The notes: a model not told the origin generated them from the letters alone. A DNA stretch of 64,000 nucleotides from Dichotomocladium elegans (GCA_025716815.1 JAIXMN010000025.1:310001-374000), one strand, 5' to 3'. Counted from the stretch's first letter, positions 44,100 through 56,971 are shown. Numbers and translations are program-made.

Positions 44100-45190
44100 G
44101 ACAGAAATATCGTTGTCTAAGAATTCACAATCGCCACCGAGGTAAACCAATTCAAAGTTTGGGTGATCTTGATTTGCAATTTGCGACCAAAGTCCTCGTG
44201 CGAAGGACTATGCCGGGTGATGTCGACTATGTCCTCGCTTTCAAGTGGTGTAGCATATGTAGCGTTGATGTGCTATCGATAACTCTCGATCCTTCAATGT
44301 GGAATGTGTTGCAGACTTACTCCACTCGCCTAATAGCAGTTATAAGAGCGCAGACCTTCTGCTGCAGCAGTTTGGAACATGCCATGCTGCGTTTCATATT
44401 AACCTGGAATCCAGACTCATCAAGGAAAGACAGTTTTTTTCTAAAGTCGATGTCGGTCCTGACCCATCTGCGCACACCCAGTCAACGCCTACAGGTCTTT
44501 CCTCAGTGACAAGTTGCATCCGTTTCTTCATAAATCGATGGAGCGTCATTTTAGACATTTTGGAACCTTCAAATCTTTGGAGCAGTTGCTCCATCAGCTT
44601 CTCTAGTTACAATGGATGGATTCTCATCAACGCATTCTAAAACGCTCTTATGCTTTTCATCAAGAATACTGAGCGACGCCTCGCGTTAGGTTGCTTAAAG
44701 ATGCTCTCCGGGTTCTACTCGTACTGTAATTCCCATCGCTGGACTGAACGAACATTGATTCCTAGCAGCTGATGCACCCAAGACCATCTCAAACATCCGT
44801 TTGAAAAAACTTGTCGTTGTCTTGGTCAGTGTGCGCTGTGTAACTGCGCTTGATCACTGCTTATTTTATCCGAATGTCTACATCCTTTCGTGTAGCAATA
44901 AGCTCATAGTTATTTTTGCAAGGCATGCTACGCAGATTTTCAGTGTGAGACCAAATGGATTGCAGAGAGTACATTTTCCTCATAACGACATGACCTTGCC
45001 CATTGTAAAAAAAAATAGATTGTGCATTTCAGAATGTATAAAAGAGAAACTTTTTTGTGCGACATCCCTCCGTGTATGCATGCGACATTCGATTTGTTCA
45101 TCACGCGTAACGATTTTTGGACTACATGCGATTCTATTTTTGCGGCCGACTTTGATTTTGGAAAATAATGTATATCACTCCTCTGGAAGC
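44100..45190 (-). mobile_element. Degraded DDE transposon (Tc1/mariner-like), copy 3 with transposase remains
   Basis: Minus strand, from the 5' side: a shared 5' region with a TATA-like site (near 45045), then a helix-turn-helix-type segment KHKSVLECVDENPS (frame-shifted) and MEQLLQRFEGSKMSKMTLHR plus FMKKRMQLVTEE (44500-44594). Next comes a catalytic-region remnant TSTLEKNCLSLMSLDSRLI (44395-44455) that resembles the KNCVFLDESGF strand of DDE_3 transposases in Mucorales, but with the acidic residues lost. The 3' half is unreadable. Class is inferred from motif order. Confidence 0.55.
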
Positions 45191-45244
45191 GTTTTTGGAA
45201 GTGAAAGGAACGGAGAGGCAAAGCATGTTTCGAGGTATCCATAT

Positions 45245-45965
45245 TTATTGCACCACGGATGCTGCTGCGGACCGATGATACCTAAGATAGTCTTGGACTC
45301 TGACAGAATGTACTAGACGAGCATATTCAGGATTTGCCATGATATTTTCTGTGATAGATATCAAGTTATTTGGTCAGAGCGGCACATATACACATACAAG
45401 TATCATGGGAGGGAAGAAAAAAGCAAACCGTATTTGTCATACCCATCGATAAGAGCCGGTCTTCGAGCCCATATACTCGCGTTATGTAAAAGCGTGCGAT
45501 TTCGCTTAGCACGACAAAGTCTTTTCCTACCGTCATCGTGGGATCGATCGAACCATCAACACGTAGTAATCCTTTGCTTGAGAGCGGTCCAGGAACTTCA
45601 TCTGAAGCACCTGTAAATGGGGTTCAGCTTGGGGACGGGAAGAAATGGAAACAGAAAAGGGATAAGGTACGGTGCCTGGTGAATTACCTTTAAGAAAGTC
45701 AGTCCACGCGTTGAACCAAGCAGTATCAACAAGGTATTTTCCATGTGGAGCAACAAATTTTTGACCGACGTCTACATCCCATGTGTGAAACCAGAGTTTG
45801 AACTGGGTCTGCTCGACAACACGACGCTGCTCTAGGCGGTCGGGGCCTGAGCTTGCCATTAACAATTGGATAACATTTCGGGCCCAGTGCCGTTCTGTCA
45901 ATGGGCTGCATGGCTTGCCTATCTTTTGAAGAGGGTGAGATAAAAATGGATGTGGCCTTTCTCAG

Positions 45966-46001
<36 letters not shown>

Positions 46002-46563
46002 GGAGAGAGAGAGCATATACCTCTTTTTGGCATATGGAGCAATTGAGCGCCGCAAAGTTGATCATTGCGAGCTTAAGAGTGACAGGGTGGCTACATGGCT
46101 TGAAACGTAAGCAATGGGGAATCTTGTCATCGCAGCCTTTTACCGAAAAAAAAAGAACTGATTAATCTCCTCGAGATCAAGCCTTCTGATGTTTACCAAG
46201 ACATATCCCAAAATCTGGACATAATGGTATATGCGTTCGCCGACATACGCAGTAAAGCCTTTCCGAGGCTGTTGAGATGCAGACAGATTGTAATATGTCT
46301 GCTGTTATTGACTGCATACATTCGACCAAGTGCGGACACATCTCAAGGAGATCCCCTGATAAATATAATTGCTTCCAGGAGGTGTAAGGCTGACAACCTG
46401 CGGTGATGCCCAATGGTTTTGCCAATGCCTTCCAGAATCCCTCATTATCAGCAAGATGAGAGAATACAGTCGATATTGACAGGAAGATCAAGATCTGCGA
46501 AGGCTCGACATGACTCAAGATGCGAAGGACAACTTCGGTAGGGAGCTCGAGGAGATGGGCCAT
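45245..46563 (-). CDS. F-box protein with zinc-finger (UBP-type-like) and DUSP-like domains
   Basis: Five exons, 46563-46197, 46136-46021, 45922-45688, 45610-45443 and 45348-45245, give about 329 residues with matched phases. F-box at residues 5-50: LELPTEVVLRILSHVEPSQI, then LADNEGFWKALAKPLG. Cys/His-rich finger at about 75-160: CPHLVECMQ, ERLYCVCRRTHIPLCPDFG, CDDKIPHCLRFKPCSH, LNCSICQKE. C-terminal DUSP-like region: KYLVDTAWFNAWTDFLKG|, ASDEVPGPLSSKGLLRVDG and DFVVLSEIARFYITRVYG. F-box proteins supply SCF ubiquitin-ligase substrate recognition; the finger and DUSP are otherwise found in ubiquitin-specific proteases. The last exon is least certain; without it the protein would end in the intron at a TAA near 45373. 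A (TA)n-(GA)n repeat lies in intron 2. Confidence 0.7.
45965..46013. repeat. (TA)n-(GA)n microsatellite inside an intron
   Basis: About 11 TA units then GA units, located in intron 2 of the F-box gene. Confidence 0.8.
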
Positions 46564-49500
46564 CGTCAGCGGAAAGGATCAGTGTCTGGGTGAGTCGAAT
46601 CTGGGAACGTCCCTTTATTGTTATTCAAGATAGAGCAAACGTAGCGCTTATATAGTGTGGCTCGTAGCTATACTATCATATAGTTGCATGAATCCTCGGT
46701 TTCATTTCTTGAGATGGTAATTAACGTAGCAAAAAAATATCACCTGGATGAATAAAAAGACACCTTGGGCTTGTTCGTTAGGATCCTCTTGCTACGTTGA
46801 GCGCTAGTATACTATAAATAGCATAGGCTATGCTCGTGTGCATCTGGGACAGGGCTGGTCGCTGCGCCATAGTCTACGCCCCAGACCTATTATGGACATA
46901 TGCAGCGTCGTACTGGCGGGTGGCGCATACTAATAATGGTAACAAAGCCTACCTTACTAGAGCGAAGCCACGAAAACGTAAATTGCATGGCGATAGCTGC
47001 AGTGAGAAATACACTTGCCTTGGGTGTTTGGGTCTTCAGTCCTGGATCCGATCTCCATCTTCTGACACGAGCGAGCCGAACGTCGTATCCATGACTACTC
47101 TTCTTCCCTAACAGTCCGTGCCCCTGATCTACAGGGGATATCAACACTCTGTTTCACCCTTTGAGTGCCGTTATCATACTTGCTCTCGCGCTACTTGTGA
47201 TTCATAATCTCCCGGACCTGTCTCCGGGCTTAGTTATAATCACAAGGTAAATGTTGAACTTGTTTACCAAGATTTTAATTGGTCCACCATCCCAGGAGAC
47301 TGCCTACATGATTATCCACACTCGTGCTGCGGACGAACGTTTTGATGAGCATTTCTTATAAACTAGTCCATTGCTGGCACTCAACAGAATATTTTTTTGG
47401 AGTCTCACAGAATCATATCCTGTCTTTTTTATCGTTGAAACCCCTTGATTCTACAACGAACATGATCAAGGCTACGTATGGATTCGATTCCCGGAAAACG
47501 GCCTCCCTCTCTCTTGGTCTTTTGCATCTAATAAGAAGAACTTGAGCACTGGGCAAATATTATTCCATAGCATGGTATATTCAGCAAGTTGGATAACATT
47601 GTTTAACCTTAGAGTATACATATACTTGCAAAAACACACGGGACCACAATTCAAATACGTTCCCCGCGACAAGATACTGTACGAAGCTCACGCTTAATTG
47701 AAAGTTTGACAAGGTTTTGAGCAAAAGGAAGTAATGGAAATGAAGTGCGGGAAACACTTAGCGATGCAATAATAGCGTTATAAAGGTACTCAGTTGTGAT
47801 GGCTTGAGGGCTGTGAGTTAGTGAAGTTAGCGGGGTATCCAAGAATTAAAGTCAAGCGTATGGGATGGGTTGTGATGGACGAGAGCGGCGTTGGCGGGAC
47901 ACGGCGTTGTCCACTGACCACCGCTTCTTCGCTATTCCGTCGATTATTGTCCCGGCGAACCACTTTTGATTGTTGCTGATCGAATATCATCATTCACATT
48001 GGCGCTGTGCGTGTGTGTGATTTATGGACCGTGGACTTTGCAGGCAGGTCCTTAGCAGCACACCAGGTTAAGGTCAGTGGCAAAATTGGGAAGAAAGAAA
48101 GGAGACAGAATATAATTCTGCAGCTGGGCGTATTTGTAAGAAACCCTTACTGAGAATGTCGCACTGCCAAGATGAAAATGGAAAAACATGTAGGTGGATT
48201 AGTTAAAAGGCTGATAGAGAGGTTCATGATTTGCCTTTGAGGTTGTACACGCCTGCGCACTCAGGCAAATCTATGTTATACATGACGGATCCCATTTAAC
48301 ATGAATGTATCAAGCGTATGACATAATTGGAATCAATGATTGGAAAAGTATGGCATTTTCTATGCCCATACAGAAAAATACGTCTTCCTGAGAACACCAT
48401 ATGCAGCGCTGTAGCCATACCCGGAAGAAAAAAAAACAAAATAGAGCATGATAGAGTGCTGAATGCATTTGCAACACTCAGAGCTAAAGTATCTGCTGCA
48501 GCGAAGCTCATGCTGACATATTGCTCTGATCCATTTTCATGATTACCGCGCGATAAAGGGGATCTCGCTTGCTGTTGCCCTTAAAATCTGATCATGGAAG
48601 CAATATCAATTACGTACGAACACTATACACAAACTGCATACGAACTAAACAAGCGTTTATCTAGCCAAGGATTCAACGTATCGGGTTGGATCTGTAGAGT
48701 GTAGTAGCCCGCTATGTAGTAATATATATGTTGTTTAAACCCAAGACTATATGCATTGTACAATACAAGTCCCATCATGGCATTGTTGGTACAGTAACTA
48801 TGTGAATGCCAGTTGCGCTCTACACGGTTGGGGAGCCTCGGGGCTCCTAATTCCTGCTACCCTCCGTATTTTTAAAATCCACCGTTGCTGTACCGTCGAC
48901 TTTTTCCATGGTTGCTTACGAGGACCAGGAAAAGCTAGGAGAACCGTCCTTCTTCTTCCTGGGGCTGTAACAGTCGTGGCCAATAAGGATCCATGCACTT
49001 TGGTATATTGTCTCGACCAAAGGAGATTTTCTGTGAGCAGCAGCGCGTTTCTTCTGCACAGGGCTTGGAAGGATAGTTGATAACCAGGAAGCCGTGCGTA
49101 TGTGAGGATTTAAACTCGCTCCCTTATGCCGAAAGAATACACATACGAGGAAACACCACGCACAAAGCATATCATGGCGACGTTTCGGATGGGCAGTGGG
49201 ATTCCCTGTCAGGAAAATCATCCACAGCCGCGGAGAGACAACTCTCCCATAGCATCCTTTGGCTTCCCGGTATGCCGCCCAATACCATAACCTGATGGAT
49301 CTCTGTAGAGCGATAGAAAAGAGGTGTCGCAGTAGAGCCTTCATCAAAAAGGCGCAGTACGAAAGCTGATACCGACTTTGAAAAGGAGTGCGATGCTGTA
49401 TGTTCGTTAACATTCTGTGATGTATATACCGTCAATATACGCATTATTATTCAAGCAAGATCATTTCAGTATTGATTCATCAGCGTATCAGTATTGGACA

Positions 49501-49949
49501 CCCGTTACAAGCCCTCAAAATCCGGAGACATTACGACATGGACACACTTCATTCTAAATCATTGCTTGTGTGTACCTTGATCATTAAGAAAATGAGGCCT
49601 GTTGACAATACAACCACTTTTACCCACGAAAAGATCAAATGGAGCATTTATACTTGTCTGCAACAAAATTGAAGGCAGCAGCAGCAGCGATAAGAGCTCT
49701 AAACATATGTAGGTGTTTTGAAGGAGGATATCATCTGATATATCACGGTATGTACTTGTCTCGACATTGTCTACCACATAAATCATTGCCCCCTAGTCAA
49801 CCTTGATTTCTTATTAACAATGAAGGCTCTAAGTGAACTATTACTTCTTCATCAAATTCATCCTTGGTCTTTCTTCCGTAGATTGTCCGGTATGAATTTT
49901 TATACCGCCTTACATTTTATTCGAATCCAACAGCTTTTGTCCTTTATAG
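46564..49949. other. Gene-poor stretch
   Basis: No confident gene. Minus-strand frames at 47651-47842 and 47790-47993 have protein-like composition (MMIFDQQQSKVVRRDNNRRN; then AITTEYLYNAIIASLSVSR in another frame) but no model joins them. A minus-strand frame at 48296-48511 contains one hydrophobic segment. Others look random. Confidence 0.4.
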
Positions 49950-50110
49950 ATTGACCAAATGCGCCCATACTTGACGAACCATGGAAGAGAGGTCAAAAAG
50001 GATATCGGACCACCCGGTGGACTACGATTTCGCTGCCTTCGGGTAGGGCCATTCCCTTCTTTTTTTGCAGTCGTTTGTTTGTTCCCGCGCTTAGCTGGCG
50101 CACCATTCAT
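49950..50110 (+). repeat. Dispersed repeat, copy 2
   Basis: Diverged direct counterpart of the minus-strand reading of 43396-43690 (see that entry). Confidence 0.45.
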
Positions 50111-50541
50111 CCTCCGCTACGGTTACTGCCATGTGCTAACCAGGATACGGCTGATGTGAGTTGGGTTGTTAAATCAAAGTATAAAGGGGAGGGGATCACA
50201 TTTTCTGTTCGCTGGCGATTTTTTTGTTCAATGCGTGAGGTCAGCGCTTGGGAACGGACTCTTAACAGCTCGAACAAATAAGATGTCGCCATCAGGACAA
50301 GCTGTTTTCACACTCTCCCTGGTTGTACCCAAGTAACTTACAATGGGTCTTTGGTGTCACACCACATTCGGAGCACCCCGAAAACCTTAAACTTTCTTAT
50401 TGCCAGAATAAGGGAAAATGCGACAGATCTTCCTTTCCCCAAGATCCGCGTTTTGTTTTTTTACCCTCAGATCGGACAATATTGACCTTCCTTACGCACG
50501 ATCTTTTTTCCCTTACACACAAGATTAGACGCAGAAAATAG

Positions 50542-50550
50542 TATAAAAAA
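50542..50550 (+). promoter_or_regulatory. TATA box of the ACS-type transporter gene
   Basis: TATAAAAAA starts 61 bp upstream of the ATG at 50603; the leader after it is TTTTC-rich. Confidence 0.45.
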
Positions 50551-50602
50551 CCATATTATCTTTTTTCTTTTCTTTTATCCTCCTCTTTCGCATAAATTTA
50601 AC

Positions 50603-52718
50603 ATGGTAGACGATGAAAAGAACCAGCAGACTGTTTCCGGTGTCTTGGGAAGTTTGGATATGGAACTCAACGAGTACAAACGAATTGAACAAAGGCTTGT
50701 GCGGAAGATTGATATTCGGTAAATCTACAATACCTGCTCAGAGATATCTAGTGAAAGAGAAAGGAGGAGAGAAAGACTAAAAGATGGGGAGGTAGCATTA
50801 TCCCATGGGTGGCTATCCTCTATCTCATGCTGAGCTTAGACCGGAATAATATCGGCAACGCTCGCCTCGGCACTTTAGAAGCTGATCTCGACCTCGTTGG
50901 AAATGACTATTATACTGCATTGACAATCTTTTTCGCAGGTAAGCTGCTAATATGGGGGGGAAAAGGGCAACCATAATGTAAAAAACAGTGTCCGTCTGAT
51001 TCAGGCCGCAACAGGTTATGTGATTTTTCATATTCCCTCCAATCTCGTGGTAAAGCGGTATGCTATCTATCTCCCACTCTATTTGTTGGAGTCCGTGCAG
51101 CAGAATATAACAAGGCAATGCGTTGGAATATGCTTTTTTACCCCTGCAGACTAAGACCGTCGCGATGGATTTCAGCTACGATGATTCTTTGGGGAATCTC
51201 TTCTATATGGTAAAAATAAATACCAATTTGCTAGATGATAAACATATGGCGCTGACGATGACCATGTATGCAATGTATATACAGTCAAGCCGCAGCGCAT
51301 AATGCCTCTGGTCTGATTGCTTGCAGATTCTGGCTAGGTGCTTTCGAAACAGGGGTAGGTCCGTCTACCCCCCTCTTCCTTTCTTTCTGGTACCAGCGCG
51401 AAGAACTTGCTACGCGAGTGAGTATATTTTCTTTTTCCCATCATAATTTATGGATGAGAGGGGATGATAAACGTTCCGCACTAGGTCGCCATTTATTTTG
51501 GTACTTCGACCCTTGCGGGTGCTTTCTCGGGCGCTATTGCATACGGTGTCTTGGGCAATCTCAGCGGCGTTCATGGTGTCGCGGGATGGCGGTAATCAAG
51601 AAGAAATGCAATGACGTTTTCAACATGTCCTATTCCTTGCTTTTTCTCACTCCGCCGATCTCCACTCATAGATGGCTTTTTATCATTGAGGCTATACCTA
51701 CTATTGTTCTAGGTTTATTGAGTTTCTTTGTCCTTCCCGACCTGTAAGTCCAGGATGCCTCAGTGCGCATAACGATGTGTACTCATTCGGGCTTGACAGA
51801 CCAGAAAATGCGGCCAAGTGGTGGCTGACCGAGAAAGAAAAGAAGGTTGCAATCATGCGAACACATATTAGTGGCAACACAGACGAAAAAGCATTCGATA
51901 AGCATCAGTTTTTTGCCGCTTTGCTTGACTATAAGAACTGGTTGGCAGGTAAGAGAGGAGAAAAGGATTTTACTGACATATATAGATACATACAATGATA
52001 TATCCAAAAATGCTTAGGGGTAATATGTTCTTGCGTATATCATTAGTTATAATTTACATCGGCCTGAACGTAGCCCTCGCAAGCTACGCCATTTTCGCTC
52101 CTACAATTATACGCGACATGGGCTTCGGATCTCTGAACGCACAGCTGCTCTCGATCCCACCATATGTGGCCGCGTGTGCTCTGGTTTTCGCAAGTAGTTT
52201 TCTCGGGTGCGATATTCAAGGATCTTGTCTAAGCTCAAGTGCCATATATAGATTGTGTCGTGGAACTCAGATCGCACGCTTCAGCGTGGCTATCACATTA
52301 TGGTCGTGACATGCCTCGCTATTCTTGGCTATATCTTTTTGATGTCCAGCACCAATGTTGGCGTTCGGTACACTGGCGCCATTCTCGTTGCCTGCGGCGT
52401 CTACCCTGTTATTCCACTGGTAATGTACAAGGCATACAGTGTGTGTGAGGAAGGATAAGATGGTGCACTGACAGAGATAAGGTGTGCGCATATGCTCTGC
52501 CTGGAACTCTATACGTAGACGCTTTCTTGGGTCGCAAACAATAATCTAGGTCATACAAAGCGAGGCGTTGGGATTGCCATGACAAGTATGGTTGCTCAGG
52601 TACGAAATGAGTCTCTTTCCTATCATTATCGGGTCTTTCACCAATACAATTTTTCTCCCCCATCCGCAAAAAAAGTGCTTTAGTATGCTCGGCACGCAGG
52701 TATGTATATACATCTACC

Positions 52719-52765
<47 letters not shown>

Positions 52766-53051
52766 GTTGTTGACCGGGAGCGAGCGATAGCAGAGGATAA
52801 AAATTAAGCTTAACATGTGCATTTAGATCTATAAAACCGAGGATTCGCCCAGATATATCAAAGGACACGCTGTTTGCCTTATATTCATATGCCTTGCATT
52901 TATCTCTGCAACGCTACTACGCTTCCTTCTGAAACGTGAAAACGACCGCCGTGATCATAAATACGGAAAGCCTGATTCAATTGACCTTTCTGAGGCCCAA
53001 GCCGGCGAGCGGCTCTACGACAAACATCCAAAGTTCCGCTATGCCCTGTAA
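50603..53051 (+). CDS. MFS transporter, anion:cation symporter type (allantoate/nicotinate permease-like)
   Basis: Thirteen exons: 50603-50718, 50796-50938, 51015-51057, 51150-51209, 51285-51417, 51485-51591, 51672-51743, 51800-51948, 52047-52189, 52252-52419, 52519-52599, 52676-52699, 52827-53051. All phases agree; 487 residues. Intron 9 begins with GC (TTC|GCAAGT), and exon 12 is only 24 nt (CFSMLGTQ). Family features: RRKIDIR|IIPWVAILYLMLSLDRNN, GNARLGTLEADL, GYVIFHIPSNLVVKR, SGLIACRFWLGAFETGVGP with FLSFWYQREELATR, LFIIEAIPTIVLGLLSFF, PENAAKWWLTEKEKK and NNLGHTKRGVGIAMTS. These mark the Dal5/Tna1-like ACS branch that imports organic anions and vitamins. The exact substrate is not predictable. 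Confidence 0.87.
52719..52766. repeat. (TA)n-(TG)n microsatellite in an intron
   Basis: TA then TG dinucleotide runs in intron 12 of the ACS-type transporter gene. Confidence 0.8.
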
Positions 53052-53424
53052 AGCTATATATATATATCCGACCTTGTTAGTAACTTACTACTATTGATTA
53101 TGATTATCTTCGCATATCGCGTAGAAAGCTAATCTTCGTTTAGTCAGAGCATACTGTATGGCTAAAAAAAGAGACATGGAGTATATAGACAGCTTCTCAT
53201 GACGACAGGATGCTGTCCAGCTATCCATATTTAGAGAATATTTAACATGAAAGTGTTCATGATATACGATCGATTACAGCATAAAAGATAGACGTTTCGA
53301 TCACGACAATAATCAGAGATCCTTGTGTGAGAGCAGATGGCATGAAGACGACCAAAGAGTAAAACAGACATCTCGTTTGACAGTGGGACAAAATGGAGTG
53401 TATTACAATTTATGCTTCTATGTT

Positions 53425-56303
53425 TTAATGCCGCTTCTGGCGTTTTTGCTGCTTCTTGCTTGGACGAGCGTTCTTCTCCTTGCGCTTCTCCATCACCTTG
53501 CGCTGCTTACGCACCTGTTCAGGTGTCTTTAACTCGTTCTTAGGACCATCTTCACGCTTCCGCTTCTGCGAAGCGTCCGCACTATGTCGGAACCTCCGGG
53601 TATTGTTATTCGCCATCTGTTTGGCGGAAGAAAGCTCCTGTTCGCCTGTTCGAGGGATGCTAATGCGCTTTTTCTTTGCCCATTCATCATATCTTCCGCT
53701 CTTGTACGTTGCAGGAATCAAGGCGCCGCTCTCGGTTCGGATCAGTTTCTTGTTGTCCGAACCAATACCTGTGCCCTTGACAAACTTCTTCTTCTTTGCG
53801 TCCCATCGCAGTGCGTTTCGTCGATTCTGGTTCATGGTATCGTTATCATCACCAATCAGATCCAGCTGAGCTCTACCAGCTTGCTCGACGAAACTTCCAT
53901 TGGTCTGCATTGCATATCCCTGCTCTGTGTCTGCACCCTTCTGTGTGTAATGAATGTAATATTCTTCATCTCGATGGCTCTTCTTATTATCTTTGCATAG
54001 TGCAAATGTCATTAGAGTTTGCTTTTCAGTTGGTGATAGCATTGGCTTACCTTTCTTCGAGGCCGCAGTTGTTTCGTTCGGAAGCTTGAATGCCTTTGCC
54101 AGCTCATCCTCTTCCACATCACCGCCCAAATCAACGCCTGTCTCATCTTTACCCTTGTTCCCTCCAGCAGTGAGCTGTTCGATTTCATTCGTGTGAGCGG
54201 CTTCAGCTTGAGCCTTCGTTGCACTAATCACACCGCCCAAAGCAGCCCTCCGGGTGCGCATGATCAGGGTAGCTGGTTCCACCTTCTTCGTTCCACGTTT
54301 ACCAATCTCAAAGATAGTCTATAAAACCGCGTCAATATGTACATCTGCCTGCAGCATATAATTGATCGCATACCTCCGAGGGACGGAAACCAGAAAGTTT
54401 CGAAATGAAATCCAGGCGCTGCCGCTCTGTTTCGTCCATGCTATTTTCGGATGCTACAAAGGCCAAATCAGCAATCTATAAGGATACTTCCCATTCCCAA
54501 AAACTAGCCCCGTACTCAAGAGAGGATGCATATCCTTCCACGCTTCCAATTTCAGTATCTCCTTCGCACGAGTGTAGCTTTCAGCAGCAGCCCTGGCCTT
54601 GGTACGGTTATAAAGTTTGTACGCATTGTTGGCAGTTCTGTGCAGGGCCTCCAGGGTAGCGTCTCCTGCGATTTTCTGTCGAACCCATTCAACATCATCA
54701 GCAAGTGAATCTTTTGCAAATGCACCAACAATAAGTGCAGAAGTGTAGTCATATTCTTCTTTCTTCATTTGCCGTTCGCCAACGATTAGCGGCCGTGATA
54801 AGAAGAGGCCGAGATCAACAACGTAAGGGAGTTCCGCAGGGGATACAAGCGAGTATGCCCAACCGCGCCGACCAGCACGAGCTGCACGACCGACACGATG
54901 AATAAACACTTTGGACGAGTTGCTGAAATCATAGTTGATGACGTTCTCGAGAATGGGAATATCGATACCACGGGCAGCAACATCCGTAACCACCAGCAAG
55001 TTGGTGATGCCTTTGCGGAACCGGTTGATCTGAATGGTACGCGCTGTTTGATCGAGAGAACCGTATACGTACGAAGTCTTGTAGCCTATATCGATCAGGA
55101 TATTTGCAAGATACTCAACGTGATGCTTCGTGGCAACGAAAACAATGGTTTGTCGATCTGCCTCGCAAGCAGTAATGTGTTTCTTCTTCTTTTTCCTCTT
55201 CTTCTTTTCATCATCGTCATCATCGTGCAGTTCGTCTGAATGCGAAGTCTTCTTGGGTAGCTTGATGACATTCCGGAGAAGGTAGATCAGGGCCGCCTCT
55301 TTTTCAGACTCTTTGACTGAGAAGAATGCCATCTACATTTCTGTTAATACCCATTATAACAGGTTTTCCGCTCTTCAGACCATTCCACCTGATTACCTCA
55401 AGATCCTTGCTGATCTTGGTGTCAGCATCCAAACGTATCAATGTGGGTTCCTGAAGACCGGCCTTTGCAAAATCGACAAGCATTTTCGGGAGCGTGGCTG
55501 AGAAGAGCAAGGTCTGACGGTTCTGTGGCAAACGCGACAGAATCTCGTGAAGTTGGACAGCAAATCCCATTTCGAAAAGACGATCGGCCTCATCAAAGAC
55601 AACATATTCAACAGATCGAAGATCCAGATTCATTTCGACCGCCAAATGGAGCAAACGACCAGGAGTTGCGATGAGAATGTCCGGATTGCTTGCGATCATA
55701 CTAAACTGGTCGTCCAGACTGTCACCACCTACGAGAATACAGCTTCGAAGATCGGTGTGTTTGCCAAGCTCTTTGCAGACCTTCTGAGTCTGCATTGCCA
55801 ATTCACGCGAGGGCGACAGTACCAGGGCACGCGCACCCACCTTGGCTGAGTGAGATTTGAGACGTTCAAGCATGGGAATGAGGAACGCTGCTGTCTTTCC
55901 CGAACCAGTGCGGGCCATGCCAACCACATCGAGTCCTTGGAGAACCAGTGGAATGCACTTGCGCTGAATGGGCGTCGGGACCTTGAAACCTTTATGCAAG
56001 ATCGCTTTGAACACCTGGTGGCTCAAACCTTAATTTTCAAGCATTAGTTCGAGATTCCTGTCGTTCGCCCCTCCCTGCCATATAGATCTTCGTACCCATC
56101 GACTGGAAACCTCCAGACTTCTTGTGTTTGCGATTCGCAGCCTGATTCTCGCTCGCAATAAACTTCTCTTCCTCAGACAGATCGTCTTCGCTGTCGCTTA
56201 TATCAAAAGCCACTGCCTTTGCTGGAGCTGACGCCGCAGCTGTGGGGACAGCCACCGGCTTGATCGATTGAAACATATCATATTCCAGATCGTTGTCGTC
56301 CAT
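53425..56303 (-). CDS. DBP10: ATP-dependent RNA helicase DBP10 (DEAD-box, ribosome biogenesis)
   Basis: Six exons, 56303-56096, 56028-55397, 55332-54516, 54453-54374, 54318-54051 and 53990-53425, give about 856 residues. Nucleolar helicase for 60S subunit assembly. Helicase motifs: Q motif [16 protein letters not shown], motif [10 protein letters not shown], Ia [10 protein letters not shown], Ib [12 protein letters not shown] in [16 protein letters not shown] in LLFSATLP. In the second domain: [11 protein letters not shown] and [14 protein letters not shown] Lys-rich insert ([17 protein letters not shown]) sits in that domain. The DBP10 C-terminal domain is recognisable as [19 protein letters not shown] and [20 protein letters not shown], ending in a basic [10 protein letters not shown] tail. 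The intron at 53991-54050 also reads open; I splice it because both borders are canonical and the joined sequence fits. Confidence 0.94.
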
Positions 56304-56971
56304 GTTTGATCGCAGGAATGCAGAAGAAAATTTAAAATTTTCAAAGGAAAAAAAAAGATCCACGTGAGTGCGGATTTCCTAGACGGCCATTGAATTGATG
56401 GGCGGCCGCATCCCCAACGACAAAAACACCAGTGGACCGATTCAATGCTCTGACTTGAAGGCACAAATCTCTGTCAACAGTTTTATCAAGCATCAATTCT
56501 GTAGTGCGGGTAGAAGTAATGGTTGTCTAAAAGAAAGTGATTGCGCATTCGGAGCATCGCTGCAACAATTTACACCAGTGTAATGCGAGGTTAGAGTCGA
56601 TTTGCCCAGCCCCTGTCAAATGTCAGGTCATTATCAACATCAACCTTCCAACGAAACAACAGAACTCGCAGGTTAACGTATTACCCACCTCTAGTCACAT
56701 TGTGCACAGAATACTGGGTTATTTAACGCATCGTAAAGCCGCAGTAGCTTCACCAGCTTCCATGGGAATACTAGCTACGGTTTGAGTGAATCAATTATTC
56801 TTCCCTAACCATGGGTCAGGTGCTAATAGTAATACAAAGGCATAGTAGTTGTGTAATAGGAATAGTAGCCTTTAGCAATGATAGACAACACAAACATGGC
56901 CGTGGATCGGCTCAGTATATGTTACAGTGGGTACTATATCATGGCGCTAGATATTTTACTGCCATTAACTT
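56304..56971. other. Spacer between DBP10 start and VPS11 end
   Basis: DBP10 promoter (CACGTG at 56362-56367) and VPS11 3' flank. No conserved frame. Confidence 0.4.

Noticed and set aside
48751..49413. Overlapping frames of 109 (+) and 165 (-) codons
   Set aside because: No shared motifs with the Fanzor-like or DDE relics and no splice structure; probably chance frames.
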